Positions 51,495 through 61,618 of a stretch of 64,000 nt of DNA are shown piece after piece. The stretch is from Croceicoccus estronivorus. GTDB taxonomy: Bacteria; Pseudomonadota; Alphaproteobacteria; Sphingomonadales; Sphingomonadaceae. Both the position numbers and the translations under genes were made by a program. The stretch lies in contig NZ_JRQQ01000003.1 in assembly GCF_001625325.1 (NCBI RefSeq), positions 242,096 through 306,095 of the forward strand, written 5' to 3'. The first letter of the stretch is position 1, and every line of letters begins with the position of its first letter. Below the pieces are notes generated by a model. It was not told the DNA's origin and made no database searches. It saw only the letters and a program-made list of their open reading frames with translations.

Positions 51495-52659
51495 ATGGAG
51501 CCTGGCCAGGCTGTGCCTCGCCCTTGTGTCAGCCGTAGGGGCGTTAACGGGTGGGGGAATGCACGCGGCGGCAGAGTCTTTAGGCTCGCCGCCGACGATC
51601 GACTATGCTCTTCCCGACAATTGGCTGTGCCTGCCGGGAAGAGCCGACGCCTGTACGAGCGACCAAAGCACAACCGTGGTTGCGGCCGACGGCACTGCGA
51701 CGATGGAAACATTTTCCGCCGATGCCGCAGCACCGATAGATTGCTTTTACATCTACCCGACCGTGTCGCTGGAGAAGACCGCGAACAGTGATATGATCGC
51801 AGGCCCCGCAGAAGAGATGAGCGCGGCGCAGCAATTCGCACGCTTCGCCTCCGTCTGCAGACTGTACGCACCGATGTATCGCCAGGTCACACTCAATGCC
51901 CACCAGACCGGCGGGTCAACGCGGGAAGCTTTGGCGCTGGCTTATGGGGACGTGCGGGCGGCCTGGCGAGAGTACTTTGCCAGCAGAAACCACGGTCGGG
52001 GCGTTATTCTGATCGCGCATTCGCAGGGCGCGCGTCATCTCGCACGGTTGCTGCGTGACGAGTTTGCTGCCGATGAAGCCCGAAGCCGGCTGATTGCAGC
52101 CTATGTCATCGGTTTCACACTGCCTGTTGAGGCCGACGGCGGCTATGCTGGCCTGCCGTTTTGCCATGCGGCAGGCGAAACCGGGTGCGTGGTGAACTAT
52201 GAATCCTTTCGCGCTGAAAGTCCGCCCGGTCCCACCGCGATGTTCGGCAGATTGCATGACGCGGAGCCCGGTGTGCGACCTGCCTGTACCAACCCTGCCT
52301 CGCTGGCGGGCGGAGAAGGCGAGCTTCATGCCTACCTGACCGAAAAGACTACCGTTGCGTGGCCAGCCCAGCCCGTGGAGTGGGCACGCGAACTTGCCGT
52401 CAAGACGCCTTTCGTGTCCCTGCCGGGCCTGCTCGTGGCTCGCTGTGTCGAGACGGCGGATACGGCTTATCTGGCAATCACGGTGAAGGCAGATCCCGCA
52501 GATCCGCGAACGGATATCATTCGTGGGGATGCGCTTGATCGTTCAGGGCGTGTCATGCCCGACTGGGGTCTCCATCCCATCGATATGCATCTGGCCATGG
52601 GCAATCTGCTGGAACTGGCCCGTTCGCAGCGGGATGCGTGGGAAAAGACGCATCACTGA
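51484..52659 (+). CDS. Exported DUF3089-type alpha/beta hydrolase
   Basis: About 391 residues from the TTG at 51484; the frame is open further upstream to an ATG at 51418 inside the acetamidase gene. A hydrophobic segment (WSLARLCLALVSAVGALTGG) looks like a signal peptide. FYIYPTVSLEK and VILIAHSQGARHLARLL, with the nucleophile Ser in AHSQG, place it with DUF3089 hydrolases related to lysophospholipases and esterases. Probably periplasmic, where it could release an ester-linked substrate. Start codon is unsure: no ATG lies in frame at the expected position. The next gene is convergent, with five bases between. Confidence 0.78.
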   Translation: MEIKWSLARLCLALVSAVGALTGGGMHAAAESLGSPPTIDYALPDNWLCLPGRADACTSDQSTTVVAADGTATMETFSADAAAPIDCFYIYPTVSLEKTANSDMIAGPAEEMSAAQQFARFASVCRLYAPMYRQVTLNAHQTGGSTREALALAYGDVRAAWREYFASRNHGRGVILIAHSQGARHLARLLRDEFAADEARSRLIAAYVIGFTLPVEADGGYAGLPFCHAAGETGCVVNYESFRAESPPGPTAMFGRLHDAEPGVRPACTNPASLAGGEGELHAYLTEKTTVAWPAQPVEWARELAVKTPFVSLPGLLVARCVETADTAYLAITVKADPADPRTDIIRGDALDRSGRVMPDWGLHPIDMHLAMGNLLELARSQRDAWEKTHH

Positions 52660-52664
52660 GCAGG

Positions 52665-53456
52665 TCATTCCGGCAGACCGAACCCGTAACAAGTCATCGA
52701 AACCGATGCGAGAACCTGCCGGTTGAAGATCGCCGGACGCTCTGTCGCATCGCGGGCGCCTAGTACATACAGGAGTGGAAGATAGTGCTCCTTTTCCGGC
52801 ATGGCGATGTCTGCCTCCGGCAGATCGTCGCATGCCACGAGAGCCTCGTCGTTGCCCTTCTGGACCAGCTCGGCAACGAGATCGTCGAAACGCTGGGCCC
52901 AGGGAAACGCTTCGTTACCGCGCGGTCGCTCGACCCGCAGATTGTGTACGACATTGCCACTTCCCAGGATCATCACGCCTTCGTCACGCAGGCTGGCGAG
53001 AGCCCGCCCGATGGCATAGTGTTCGGCCGGGCTTCGCCGCACGTCCATGCTCAGTTGCAGTACCGGAATATCGGCTTCGGGGTACATCCAGCGTAAAACG
53101 GTCCAACTACCATGGTCGAGCCCCCAACTGTCGAGATCGGCCCGCGCCCGGAACGCTTCCAGACGGGCTTCGATGGCGTAAGCCAGCTCGGGATCGCCCG
53201 GAGCGGGATATTCGATATCGTAGAATTCCTGCGGGAAGCGGTAGAAGTCGTGGATCGTACGGGGCCGCTCGGACCGGGTAACCAGAACGCCTTTGCATTC
53301 CCAGTGGGCCGAAATCGCAAGGATTGCCTTGGGGCGTGGCGTGGCATCCGCAATCGCACGCCAGGTGCGGCTGTAATCGGTTTCCGTCAGTGAATCGCGC
53401 GGCGATCCGTGTCCGGCGAAAAGGGCTATGGCGCGGTGGGCGGCTCGATCCGACAT
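52665..53456 (-). CDS. LigB-family extradiol dioxygenase (DODA/YgiD-like), copy 2
   Basis: 263 residues. GHGSPRDS with H16, SAHWECKG with H51, IHDFYRFP, EYPAPGDP, DHGSW and NVVHN parallel copy 1. The two share all metal and catalytic histidines but differ in the active-site loops. It begins directly after the DHA2 transporter stop (no gap), so it is the last gene of the minus-strand operon that starts with the Hyi-like gene. Likely cleaves a catechol formed by the Rieske oxygenase of the same operon (inference). Confidence 0.87.
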   Translation of the reverse strand: MSDRAAHRAIALFAGHGSPRDSLTETDYSRTWRAIADATPRPKAILAISAHWECKGVLVTRSERPRTIHDFYRFPQEFYDIEYPAPGDPELAYAIEARLEAFRARADLDSWGLDHGSWTVLRWMYPEADIPVLQLSMDVRRSPAEHYAIGRALASLRDEGVMILGSGNVVHNLRVERPRGNEAFPWAQRFDDLVAELVQKGNDEALVACDDLPEADIAMPEKEHYLPLLYVLGARDATERPAIFNRQVLASVSMTCYGFGLPE

Positions 53457-54899
53457 TCAAACTCCATGACGTTCGTGGCTGATAAGGGCAGAGCCGATCG
53501 AATGATCCAGCCGCAGGCAGGATAGCGCGGCCAGTATGGCGATAGTTGCGATAACGGCAAAGCCCAGGTGGAAGGTCGCTTCGCTTCCGTCTCCGAAGAA
53601 GCGCGATCCGATTTGCAGGGCGAGGGCGCCGATGGCCACACCCATTGCGCCGTTGGTCTGAAGAGCGGTGGTGAGCAGGGTGTTGGCATGGGGGACGTCG
53701 GACGGCACGATTTCGGCGAACGCGAGCGTATTGAGCGTGGTAAACTGCATGGAGCGGCACAAGCCGCTAACGATCAAAATGCCGGCGATCACTGCAAACG
53801 GTGTCTGCGCGTCGGTCAGAATAAGTGCTGCGAAGGAACCGCCGAGCAGCAACCCGTTGCACAACAGCACGCGGCGGAAACCGAATGCTCGCAGTACTGG
53901 CGAAGTTACGGTCTTCATCCCGATGTTGCCGATCATGCCGATCATGATGAGCAGCCCCGTTTCGCCAATTGTCTTGTGCAACCCGACCTGAAAATAAAGA
54001 GGTAGAAGAAAAGGGTTGGCCATGATCGCAGCCCGGAAGGCAGAGCCTTCAAAAATTACCGCGCCGAAGCTTCTGTGCCTTCCAACGAGATTGATATCGA
54101 GCACCGGATGCGAGTGATGGCGAAAATGCCGCCATGCGGTGAAGGCGGCTCCAAAACCACAAGCAAGAACGAATGCGAGAACAGATGGCGAAAGGCGTGC
54201 TGCGCTCTCGATTCCGCCAATCAGCAGTGTTGCGGCAATGGCCCACAGTATGAGACCGGTCCAGTCGTGCTGTGATCGCCGCTCGCCATCATCTGCCGCA
54301 ATGCTGTCGGGGAGCAGCCGAAGCGCGGCAACAACGCCGATGAGGCCGAGAGGCACGTTCACGAGGAATATCCACTGCCAGTTCAGGTATTTGACAATGA
54401 GGCCGCCCAGAGGCGGAGCAATGGCCGGTGCGATCAGTGCCGGCCACGTCAGAAGCGCAACCGCGTTCATCATTCCGCTGCGTTCGGTGTGACGCAGGAC
54501 AACGACACGGCCAACCGGCGTCATCATCGCCGCAGATGCCCCCTGGATGGTGCGGGCCACCACGAAAGCTTCCATTGACTGGCTGGCCGCGCAGGCCAGC
54601 GAAGTGAGAGTAAATCCGGCAATGGCGGCGGCGAAAACCTTACGCGGCCCCCACCGGTCCGATGCCCAGGTCGATATGGGCAGAACGACGGCCAGTGCGA
54701 CCAGATAGGCCGTTATGCCCAAGTTCATGTCCACGACGTCGGCACGGAAATACCGAGCCATTTCGGGCAGAGCGATCGCTACGATCGTTCCGTCAAGGCT
54801 TTCCATGAACAAAGTGGCGGCCGCGAGCAGGGCGATAAGGCGCATACGCCCCGGATCGGGTGCCGCCACACGGCCAGGGGCCGTATCGCTGGCGTACAT
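53457..54899 (-). CDS. MFS drug:H+ antiporter, DHA2 (EmrB/QacA) type
   Basis: 480 residues with about 14 hydrophobic segments. LDGTIVAIALPEMARYF in TM1, ASDRWGPRKVF for the loop 2-3 motif and GASAAMMTPVGR in TM5 are typical of DHA2 drug exporters. Probably exports a toxic intermediate or imports a substrate; DHA2 proteins are usually efflux pumps. No membrane-fusion partner is adjacent. It lies between the Rieske oxygenase (22-nt gap) and the LigB-type gene. Confidence 0.86.
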   Translation of the reverse strand: MYASDTAPGRVAAPDPGRMRLIALLAAATLFMESLDGTIVAIALPEMARYFRADVVDMNLGITAYLVALAVVLPISTWASDRWGPRKVFAAAIAGFTLTSLACAASQSMEAFVVARTIQGASAAMMTPVGRVVVLRHTERSGMMNAVALLTWPALIAPAIAPPLGGLIVKYLNWQWIFLVNVPLGLIGVVAALRLLPDSIAADDGERRSQHDWTGLILWAIAATLLIGGIESAARLSPSVLAFVLACGFGAAFTAWRHFRHHSHPVLDINLVGRHRSFGAVIFEGSAFRAAIMANPFLLPLYFQVGLHKTIGETGLLIMIGMIGNIGMKTVTSPVLRAFGFRRVLLCNGLLLGGSFAALILTDAQTPFAVIAGILIVSGLCRSMQFTTLNTLAFAEIVPSDVPHANTLLTTALQTNGAMGVAIGALALQIGSRFFGDGSEATFHLGFAVIATIAILAALSCLRLDHSIGSALISHERHGV

Positions 54900-54921
54900 G
54901 ATCGGGAATGACAGCCGAAAG

Positions 54922-56115
54922 TCAGGCCGGATCCTGCGCTTTCTTCATCTCTTCCCACGCGGCCTTGTAGCGGGGCACCAGCCAGCTGTTGAATTCCAGC
55001 TGAGCCCGTTCCTGCCAGCTATAGCGTCCACGCACCGCAAACCGGGAGCGCAGGCCATAGGGGATCAGTTCGTCGACATGGATATCCTGAGCCGCAATTT
55101 CCGCCGAGGTGGTCAGGTTGATCGCAAGCTTTTCCTCAAACAGCGGAGTCTGCTTGGCGCCGGGCGCCGCCAACCAGCCGCGTTTGGCCGTAATCGTATC
55201 GTGCGTATTTGCATGAAGGATGATGAATGCGACAAGGTCAGAGCGGATGATGAGCGACAGGCTGGGCGGCACATTTGCAAAGAGCAACCGGTTGCGGTCT
55301 TCGTCGGTCAGCTTGGGAAAAACCGGCAGCAAAGCGTGCAGGGTTGGATTGAAGCTGGCATCGGCATGAACCGTGGCATTGTAGCGGTAGTAACCGGCAG
55401 TGTCTGCGGGCAGGTCATCGGGGAAACTGCAGAGATCGGACGGAGCGATATCGTGAACCGGGCCCGCGTGGAGCCGGTTGGCATGATAACCGTCGTTGTT
55501 ATTTTCGAACATCACCTTCCAATTCCAGGGGAAGGTCTGTTCCTCGATATCCATTGAGGTATCGGCATTTTCGAGATCGTAGTTCTTGAGTACCTCAGCC
55601 ACCTTTTCGAGGCGGGGGGCCAATGGTGCGGCATTTTCGTCAAGGTTGATGAAGATGAAGCCCAGCCACAGTTCAACCTTGAAATTCGGCAGTTTGATAT
55701 CCGCCTTGTCGAACTTGCATGCGCGCTCCATCGCAGGCGCACCGATCAGTTGGCCATCGAGGGCATATGCCCAGTGGTGATAGGGGCACAGGAATGTGCG
55801 CGTGTTACCGTGCCCTTCGGCAACGAGCATCGCGCGATGTTGGCATACGGTCGACATCGCGCGGATAACGCCATCGCGGCCATGCACGACGACAAACGGT
55901 TCGCCCATGTGCATGCCGGTGAAATAGTCGCCCGGCTTTTCCACCCACTCCTTGCGGCCGACGCAAAGCCATTCATGGGCGAAGATGTGTTCCTTTTCGA
56001 ATTCGAAGAAGTTCGCGTCCGTGTAGCAGGCCGGGGGCAGCATCTCGGCTTCGTCGACGGGCAGGATGGAGCTGTCCAGGCTGTTGAAGAACGCGTCGTT
56101 GAAAATCTTCGTCAT
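54922..56115 (-). CDS. Rieske ring-hydroxylating oxygenase alpha subunit
   Basis: 397 residues. Rieske ligands C91, H93, C110 and H113 (CQHRAMLV, then CPYHHW). The mononuclear site shows D208, H211 and H216 (NNDGYHANRLH), the usual bridging Asp and two histidines. It resembles aromatic ring-hydroxylating alpha subunits and choline/carnitine-type monooxygenases; no beta subunit follows. ATG 56115 has AGGA seven bases upstream; the longer frame to 56289 overlaps the GarR-like gene. The reductase is not in this operon. Likely converts an aromatic or quaternary substrate; which one is unknown. Confidence 0.87.
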   Translation of the reverse strand: MTKIFNDAFFNSLDSSILPVDEAEMLPPACYTDANFFEFEKEHIFAHEWLCVGRKEWVEKPGDYFTGMHMGEPFVVVHGRDGVIRAMSTVCQHRAMLVAEGHGNTRTFLCPYHHWAYALDGQLIGAPAMERACKFDKADIKLPNFKVELWLGFIFINLDENAAPLAPRLEKVAEVLKNYDLENADTSMDIEEQTFPWNWKVMFENNNDGYHANRLHAGPVHDIAPSDLCSFPDDLPADTAGYYRYNATVHADASFNPTLHALLPVFPKLTDEDRNRLLFANVPPSLSLIIRSDLVAFIILHANTHDTITAKRGWLAAPGAKQTPLFEEKLAINLTTSAEIAAQDIHVDELIPYGLRSRFAVRGRYSWQERAQLEFNSWLVPRYKAAWEEMKKAQDPA

Positions 56116-56218
56116 CTGTCGATCCTGCTTTCTCTTTCTTTCGCTATGGGCGGGTCCCTTGGGCTCTTTTGCAAACTCTAACACAGGCACCTTGTGGCGG
56201 ACTGTTGTTCGATCACCC

Positions 56219-57123
56219 TCATCCTTGTTCTGGAGCGTCGGCTGCTCTCGCGATTGGCATGGCGGCGAGATTCTCGATGGCCAGGGCAAGCGCGGAATGA
56301 TCCGCGTCGGGGCCGCCGAGATTGGCGGCTGCGCTCATCATTTGCTGTGCTATCGCCGTGTTGGGCAGAGCAAGGCCGAGCGCGCGCGCACTTCCCAGAG
56401 CCAGGTTGAGATCCTTCTGGTGAAGCTTGAGGCGAAATCCGGGTGCGAAGTTTCGATCGAGCATTCTCTGGCCGTGAACTTCGAGTACGCGTGACGAGGC
56501 AAATCCACCCATTAACGCGCTGTGGACTTTGGCAGGGTCGGCACCGGCCTTGGCCGCGAAAACCAGGGCTTCCGCCACGGCTTCGATGTTGAGAGCGACG
56601 ATGATCTGGTTGGCGACTTTGGTCGTCTGGCCGGAGCCCGCACTGCCGACATGCGTGATCGATGCTCCCATCCTTTCGAGCAACGGGAGCGCGCGAGCGA
56701 ACGCGGTTTGGGTGCCCCCGGCCATGATTGTCAGAGTTGCCGCCTTGGCGCCCACATCGCCGCCTGAAACAGGTGCGTCGACATAGTCGCAACCCAGATC
56801 TTCTACGCGCGCCGCGAACGATCTGGTCGCGATCGGGTCGATCGAACTCATGTCGATCACCAGCTTGCCGGCATTCAGGCCCTCCGCAACGCCATCGGTG
56901 TCGAACAGCACTGCTTCAACATCGGGGGTGTCCGGCAGCATGAGAATGATCGCATCGGATTGTTCGGCCACTTCTCTTGCCGTTGCACAGGGCCGTGCCC
57001 CGGCTTCCAGCAACTCTTCGGGCAGGGGGGAGCGATTGCCTTTGAGGCGCAGTTCATACCCGGCTGACACAAGGTGTCCCGCCATTGGGCGGCCCATGAT
57101 ACCGACACCGATAAATCCGATTA

Positions 57124-57127
<4 letters not shown>
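56219..57127 (-). CDS. garR: Tartronate semialdehyde reductase (GarR/GlxR-like)
   Basis: 302 residues. Rossmann motif GFIGVGIMGRPMAGHL at the start, DAPVSGGDVGA, GSAGSGQTTKVANQ with the catalytic Lys, and NFAPGFRLKLHQKDL near the end. Matches beta-hydroxyacid dehydrogenases, closest by eye to E. coli GarR. It would reduce tartronate semialdehyde to D-glycerate with NAD(P)H; 3-hydroxyisobutyrate dehydrogenase is the alternative. ATG 57127 overlaps the Hyi-like stop by ATGA, which supports the pairing. Downstream comes the Rieske oxygenase after 103 nt. Confidence 0.82.
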
Positions 57128-57921
<794 letters not shown>

Positions 57922-58072
57922 AGGCCCGGAATTCCGTTGTGTGAAAGGTTGCTTCACAACTGCAGCCTTACGAGTCAATTCGGCATCGAGGCGTTTCAAG
58001 TCCTACTGCCAATGAGTCCAAGATGGCTAAGAGGGAGGGCAGCGCGCTGACTATTGAGAGTGTGATCGGCCA

Positions 58073-58867
58073 ATGATGAAAGGTCTGGGTATGGGTAAGG
58101 ATCGCAAGGGGCGTGTTGCTGGCAAGGTCGCTGTCGTCACCGGGGCGGCGAGCGGGCTGGGTGAGGCCATCGCTGTGCTGTTAGCGCAAGAGGGCGCGGC
58201 CGTGATGGTGTGTGATATCGATGCCGACGGCGGAAAGCGCGTCGTTTCCGATATTGGTGCGGCAGGCGGAGAGGCGGCATTCCATTCACTCGATGTGACC
58301 GATGAGGCGGCCTGGGATGCGGCCATGGCCGCAGTTGTCGATCGGTTTGGCGGGCTGGATGTTCTAGTGAACAACGCCGGAATTGCGCCGGTGGGTGATA
58401 TGGACATGCCGTTCGAGCTTTGGCGCAAGGTCATGTCCGTCAATCTCGATGGTGCATTTCTGGGGACTCGTGCCGCCATTCGCACGATGAGCGCGGGAAG
58501 CAGGAAGGGTTCGATCGTCAATATGTCATCGACCATGGGCTATGTCGCGGAACCGACGACAGCAGCGTACAGCGCAAGTAAAGGCGGGGTGCGGTTGTTG
58601 ACGAAAGCTGCGGCAATGCACTGTTCGGCAAAACAACTGCCAATCCGCGTCAACTCCGTTCACCCCGGCATGTGCCTGACACCGATGGTGAAATCGTATC
58701 TGGAGCATTATCCGGAAGAGCGCGCGCGCCAGATCGCCAGTCATCCGATCGGGCATCTGGGAGATCCGCGCGACGTTGCCTATGGAGTCCTCTATCTCGC
58801 ATCGGATGAATCCGCCTTCTCCACTGGAACGGAACTGCAGATCGATGGCGGCTATCTCGCGAAATAG
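58073..58867 (+). CDS. Short-chain dehydrogenase/reductase (SDR)
   Basis: 264 residues. TGAASGLG near 24-31, NNAGIAP in the middle, YSASKGG as catalytic motif. Asp after strand two (VMVCDIDADG) suggests NAD(H). Resembles 3-alpha/20-beta-hydroxysteroid dehydrogenase-like and cyclopentanol dehydrogenase-like SDRs. Divergent from the Hyi-like gene, with about 150 nt between, and 148 nt before the TfdA-like oxygenase. Poor ribosome site before the ATG at 58073 (ATGATG at that point). Confidence 0.85.
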   Translation: MMKGLGMGKDRKGRVAGKVAVVTGAASGLGEAIAVLLAQEGAAVMVCDIDADGGKRVVSDIGAAGGEAAFHSLDVTDEAAWDAAMAAVVDRFGGLDVLVNNAGIAPVGDMDMPFELWRKVMSVNLDGAFLGTRAAIRTMSAGSRKGSIVNMSSTMGYVAEPTTAAYSASKGGVRLLTKAAAMHCSAKQLPIRVNSVHPGMCLTPMVKSYLEHYPEERARQIASHPIGHLGDPRDVAYGVLYLASDESAFSTGTELQIDGGYLAK

Positions 58868-59015
58868 GGTTTTGCTTCGACCGGGTATGAATGTTGGATA
58901 GCCAGCGGATGGCTGTCCGGCCTTCCGGCTTTCATCCATTTGCATGATGCGAACATTCCGGGTGCCGGGCTATTCCTTTCTCACACACTCCTGAAAACAA
59001 AAGGGGAGAGAGGAA

Positions 59016-59918
59016 ATGGAATTTGTCGTCGAGCCGTTGAACGGGCCTATCGGGCGCGAGATTGTCGGGTTGGATATCGAACGGGATATTGCACCGGCGA
59101 CTGCGGAGGCGTTGCGTGAAGCCTGGTTGGAGCATGGTGTGCTCGTGTTCAAAGGCATCGGAACGTCACCGGAAGTGCAACTGCGCCTCAGCCGCTGTTT
59201 CGGCGAGCTGGAACCGCACCCGATTCCCAAATTCCGCCATCCCGACTATCCCGAATTGATCCTGCTGACCAATCAGGGCGGCTCTGCCGGGCCGGTTTAC
59301 GATTTTGACGGAACCGCCATTTGCGGGCGGATACCGTGGCATACGGACCTTGCCTTTACCACGACGCCCAATGCGGGTGCCCTGCTGCACATGATCCGGA
59401 AAACCGATGATGGCGGGCAGACTGGCTGGCTTGATATGGCGCTCGCCTACGATGAACTGGACGATGCGGCCAAGGCCGAAATCGAAGGGCTGGAAGCTGT
59501 CTATCTGTTTCGCGCCGGGTTGGAAGAGATGCGGTTCAACAATCCCGGCGGGACGCGGCTTACTCCGCGTAATGACAGCTATCCCGATTTTCCGCCGGTC
59601 GTGAACCCGCTAGTCTGGACACATCCGGAAACGGGCCGAAAGATATTGAACGTCAACACTCTCAACATCGAACGGATTCTCGGCATGGACGAGGATCGTA
59701 GCGATGCGTTGATCGAGCGGTTGATCAGCCATGCCATGCAGCCGCAGTTCCAGTACATTCACGACTGGGCTAACAACGATATGGTGCTGTGGGATAATCG
59801 CCGCACGCTCCACCGCGCAGCAGGGCATCCGGTGGACCAGATCCGGATTGTCCACCGCACGACGATCAAGGGCACTGTCGCAATGGGGCGCCTGCTGGAA
59901 GCGGAGGCCGTGGCATGA
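59016..59918 (+). CDS. TfdA/TauD-family Fe(II)/2-oxoglutarate dioxygenase
   Basis: 300 residues, the short classical TauD/TfdA type and not one of the 360-residue paralogs. Iron ligands H109 and D111 (PWHTDLAF), distal His and Arg in the last part (RRTLHRAAG and IRIVHRTT). It starts EFVVEPLNGPIGREIVGLDI with a good site (GGGGAGAGAGGAA). Family substrates include taurine, 2,4-D and other sulfonates or phenoxy acids. Its stop overlaps the next start by ATGA, so it is coupled to the D-aminoacylase-like gene. Confidence 0.88.
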   Translation: MEFVVEPLNGPIGREIVGLDIERDIAPATAEALREAWLEHGVLVFKGIGTSPEVQLRLSRCFGELEPHPIPKFRHPDYPELILLTNQGGSAGPVYDFDGTAICGRIPWHTDLAFTTTPNAGALLHMIRKTDDGGQTGWLDMALAYDELDDAAKAEIEGLEAVYLFRAGLEEMRFNNPGGTRLTPRNDSYPDFPPVVNPLVWTHPETGRKILNVNTLNIERILGMDEDRSDALIERLISHAMQPQFQYIHDWANNDMVLWDNRRTLHRAAGHPVDQIRIVHRTTIKGTVAMGRLLEAEAVA

Positions 59919-61618
59919 GCGAGTTCGATCTCGTGATCCGTGGCGGCCTGGTTGTCGACGGATCGGGCGCAGAGCCATTTCCCGCCGATGTCGGAATTCG
60001 CGATGGGTTGATTGCGGCGGTTGGGCCGGAGCTGGGGAAAGGTCGGGATGAGATCGATGCCGCCGGGCAGATCGTTACGCCGGGCTTCGTCGATATCCAT
60101 ACCCATTACGATGCGCAGGTAACCTGGGAACAGCGCCTCATTCCGTCGTCATTCCATGGTGTTACCACGGTCGTGATCGGCAATTGCGGTGTCGGTTTCG
60201 CCCCTTGCCGAGAAGCCGAGCGGGAACAGCTCGTGCGGTTGATGGAAGGGGTGGAGGACATTCCCTATCCCGTCCTTACCGAAGGGCTCCCGTGGACTTG
60301 GACGACATTCCCCGAATATCTCGATCTCATCGCTTCCCGCGATTACGATATGGATATCGCGGCGTTTGTTCCGCATGCGGCCTTGCGTGTCCATGTCATG
60401 GGTCAGCGCGGGGCAGACCGGGAACCCGCAACTGCGGAAGACATCGCGGAAATGTGCCGCCTGCTGGAAGAAGCACTGGATGCAGGTGCGTTGGGTATCG
60501 CGACGTCACGCACGATCTTTCATCGGTCCAGCGATGGAAAGTCGATTCCGACCCTCAATGCTGCCGATGAAGAATTGCTCGCCTTTGCCCGGGTCCTGCG
60601 GAAGAAGGGCAAGGGTTTATTCCAGATCGTCGAAGACCTGCACTTGCCGGGCGCGTCGCTCAATTCAATGCGGGCAATCGCGCGTGAGGCGGGGCGCCCG
60701 CTGACTTTTTCGATCGGATGCGGCAATTCAGGGCCCAAGGCATGGCCGCGGCTGCTGGATGAATTGGAGGCTGCGAACGCCGAAGGTCTGGTGATGAAAG
60801 GTCAGGTCATTCCCCGTGGGATCGGCATGATCCTAGGCTTCGAACTTACACTCAACCCCTTCTACACGACACCGACCTATTCGCGCCTTGTGCATCTGCC
60901 GCTGGCTGAACGGCTGGTCGAACTGCGCAAGCCTGAAGTGAGAGCGGCGATCCTGAGCGAAGACATGGATCCCGATCCCGCGCTGGTGCTGGGCCGGATG
61001 GTTCGGGAATTCGACACCATGTTCCTCCTCGGGGATCCGCCGGATTACGAACAGCCTCCCGAACGCAGCATTGCTTCCCTCGCGCGTGCCAAGGGGATCA
61101 GTCCCGAAGAATTCGCCTATGACGTGATGATCGAGGGTGAAACCGGCGGGAAGCTCTACCTTGCGATGTCGAACTATGCCGATGGCTGTCTCGATTCCGT
61201 CAGCGCGATGCTGGATCATCCGGATGTCGTGCTCGGTCTGGGGGATGGCGGGGCCCATGTCGGCACGATCTGCGATGCCAGCTATTCGACCTTTGCATTG
61301 ATGCACTGGACGCGTGACCGCGAACGGGGGCGCAAGCCGCTGGCAGATGTCGTCCATCGCATGACCCAGGCGACGGCACGGATTGCGGGCCTGGAGGATC
61401 GCGGGTTGGTGGCGCCGGGCTTGCGTGCCGACCTTAACGTGATCGACTATGATGGGCTCAAGCTGCTCGAACCGGAAGTCTGTTATGACTTGCCAGCGGG
61501 TGGTCGCCGTCTCGTGCAGCGATCTGAAGGCTATCAGGCCACATTGGTCAAAGGTCAGGTGGTGTGCCGTTCGGGCGAGGCTACCGGAGCGCTTCCGGGG
61601 CAGTTGATCCGGGCCTAG
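59915..61618 (+). CDS. D-aminoacylase/N-acyl-D-amino-acid deacylase-like amidohydrolase
   Basis: 567 residues. Urease-type amidohydrolase (amidohydrolase_3): GGLVVDGSG near the N-terminus, the metal motif [11 protein letters not shown] with H62 and H64, [10 protein letters not shown], a Lys-type middle and [15 protein letters not shown] with the catalytic Asp near the end. Such enzymes remove an acyl group from N-acyl-D-amino acids or cleave related amides. ATG 59915 lies inside the stop of the TfdA-like gene. Its stop overlaps the convergent LuxR-type gene by four bases. The pair oxygenase plus amidohydrolase suggests an N-acylated substrate. Confidence 0.86.
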   Translation: MSEFDLVIRGGLVVDGSGAEPFPADVGIRDGLIAAVGPELGKGRDEIDAAGQIVTPGFVDIHTHYDAQVTWEQRLIPSSFHGVTTVVIGNCGVGFAPCREAEREQLVRLMEGVEDIPYPVLTEGLPWTWTTFPEYLDLIASRDYDMDIAAFVPHAALRVHVMGQRGADREPATAEDIAEMCRLLEEALDAGALGIATSRTIFHRSSDGKSIPTLNAADEELLAFARVLRKKGKGLFQIVEDLHLPGASLNSMRAIAREAGRPLTFSIGCGNSGPKAWPRLLDELEAANAEGLVMKGQVIPRGIGMILGFELTLNPFYTTPTYSRLVHLPLAERLVELRKPEVRAAILSEDMDPDPALVLGRMVREFDTMFLLGDPPDYEQPPERSIASLARAKGISPEEFAYDVMIEGETGGKLYLAMSNYADGCLDSVSAMLDHPDVVLGLGDGGAHVGTICDASYSTFALMHWTRDRERGRKPLADVVHRMTQATARIAGLEDRGLVAPGLRADLNVIDYDGLKLLEPEVCYDLPAGGRRLVQRSEGYQATLVKGQVVCRSGEATGALPGQLIRA

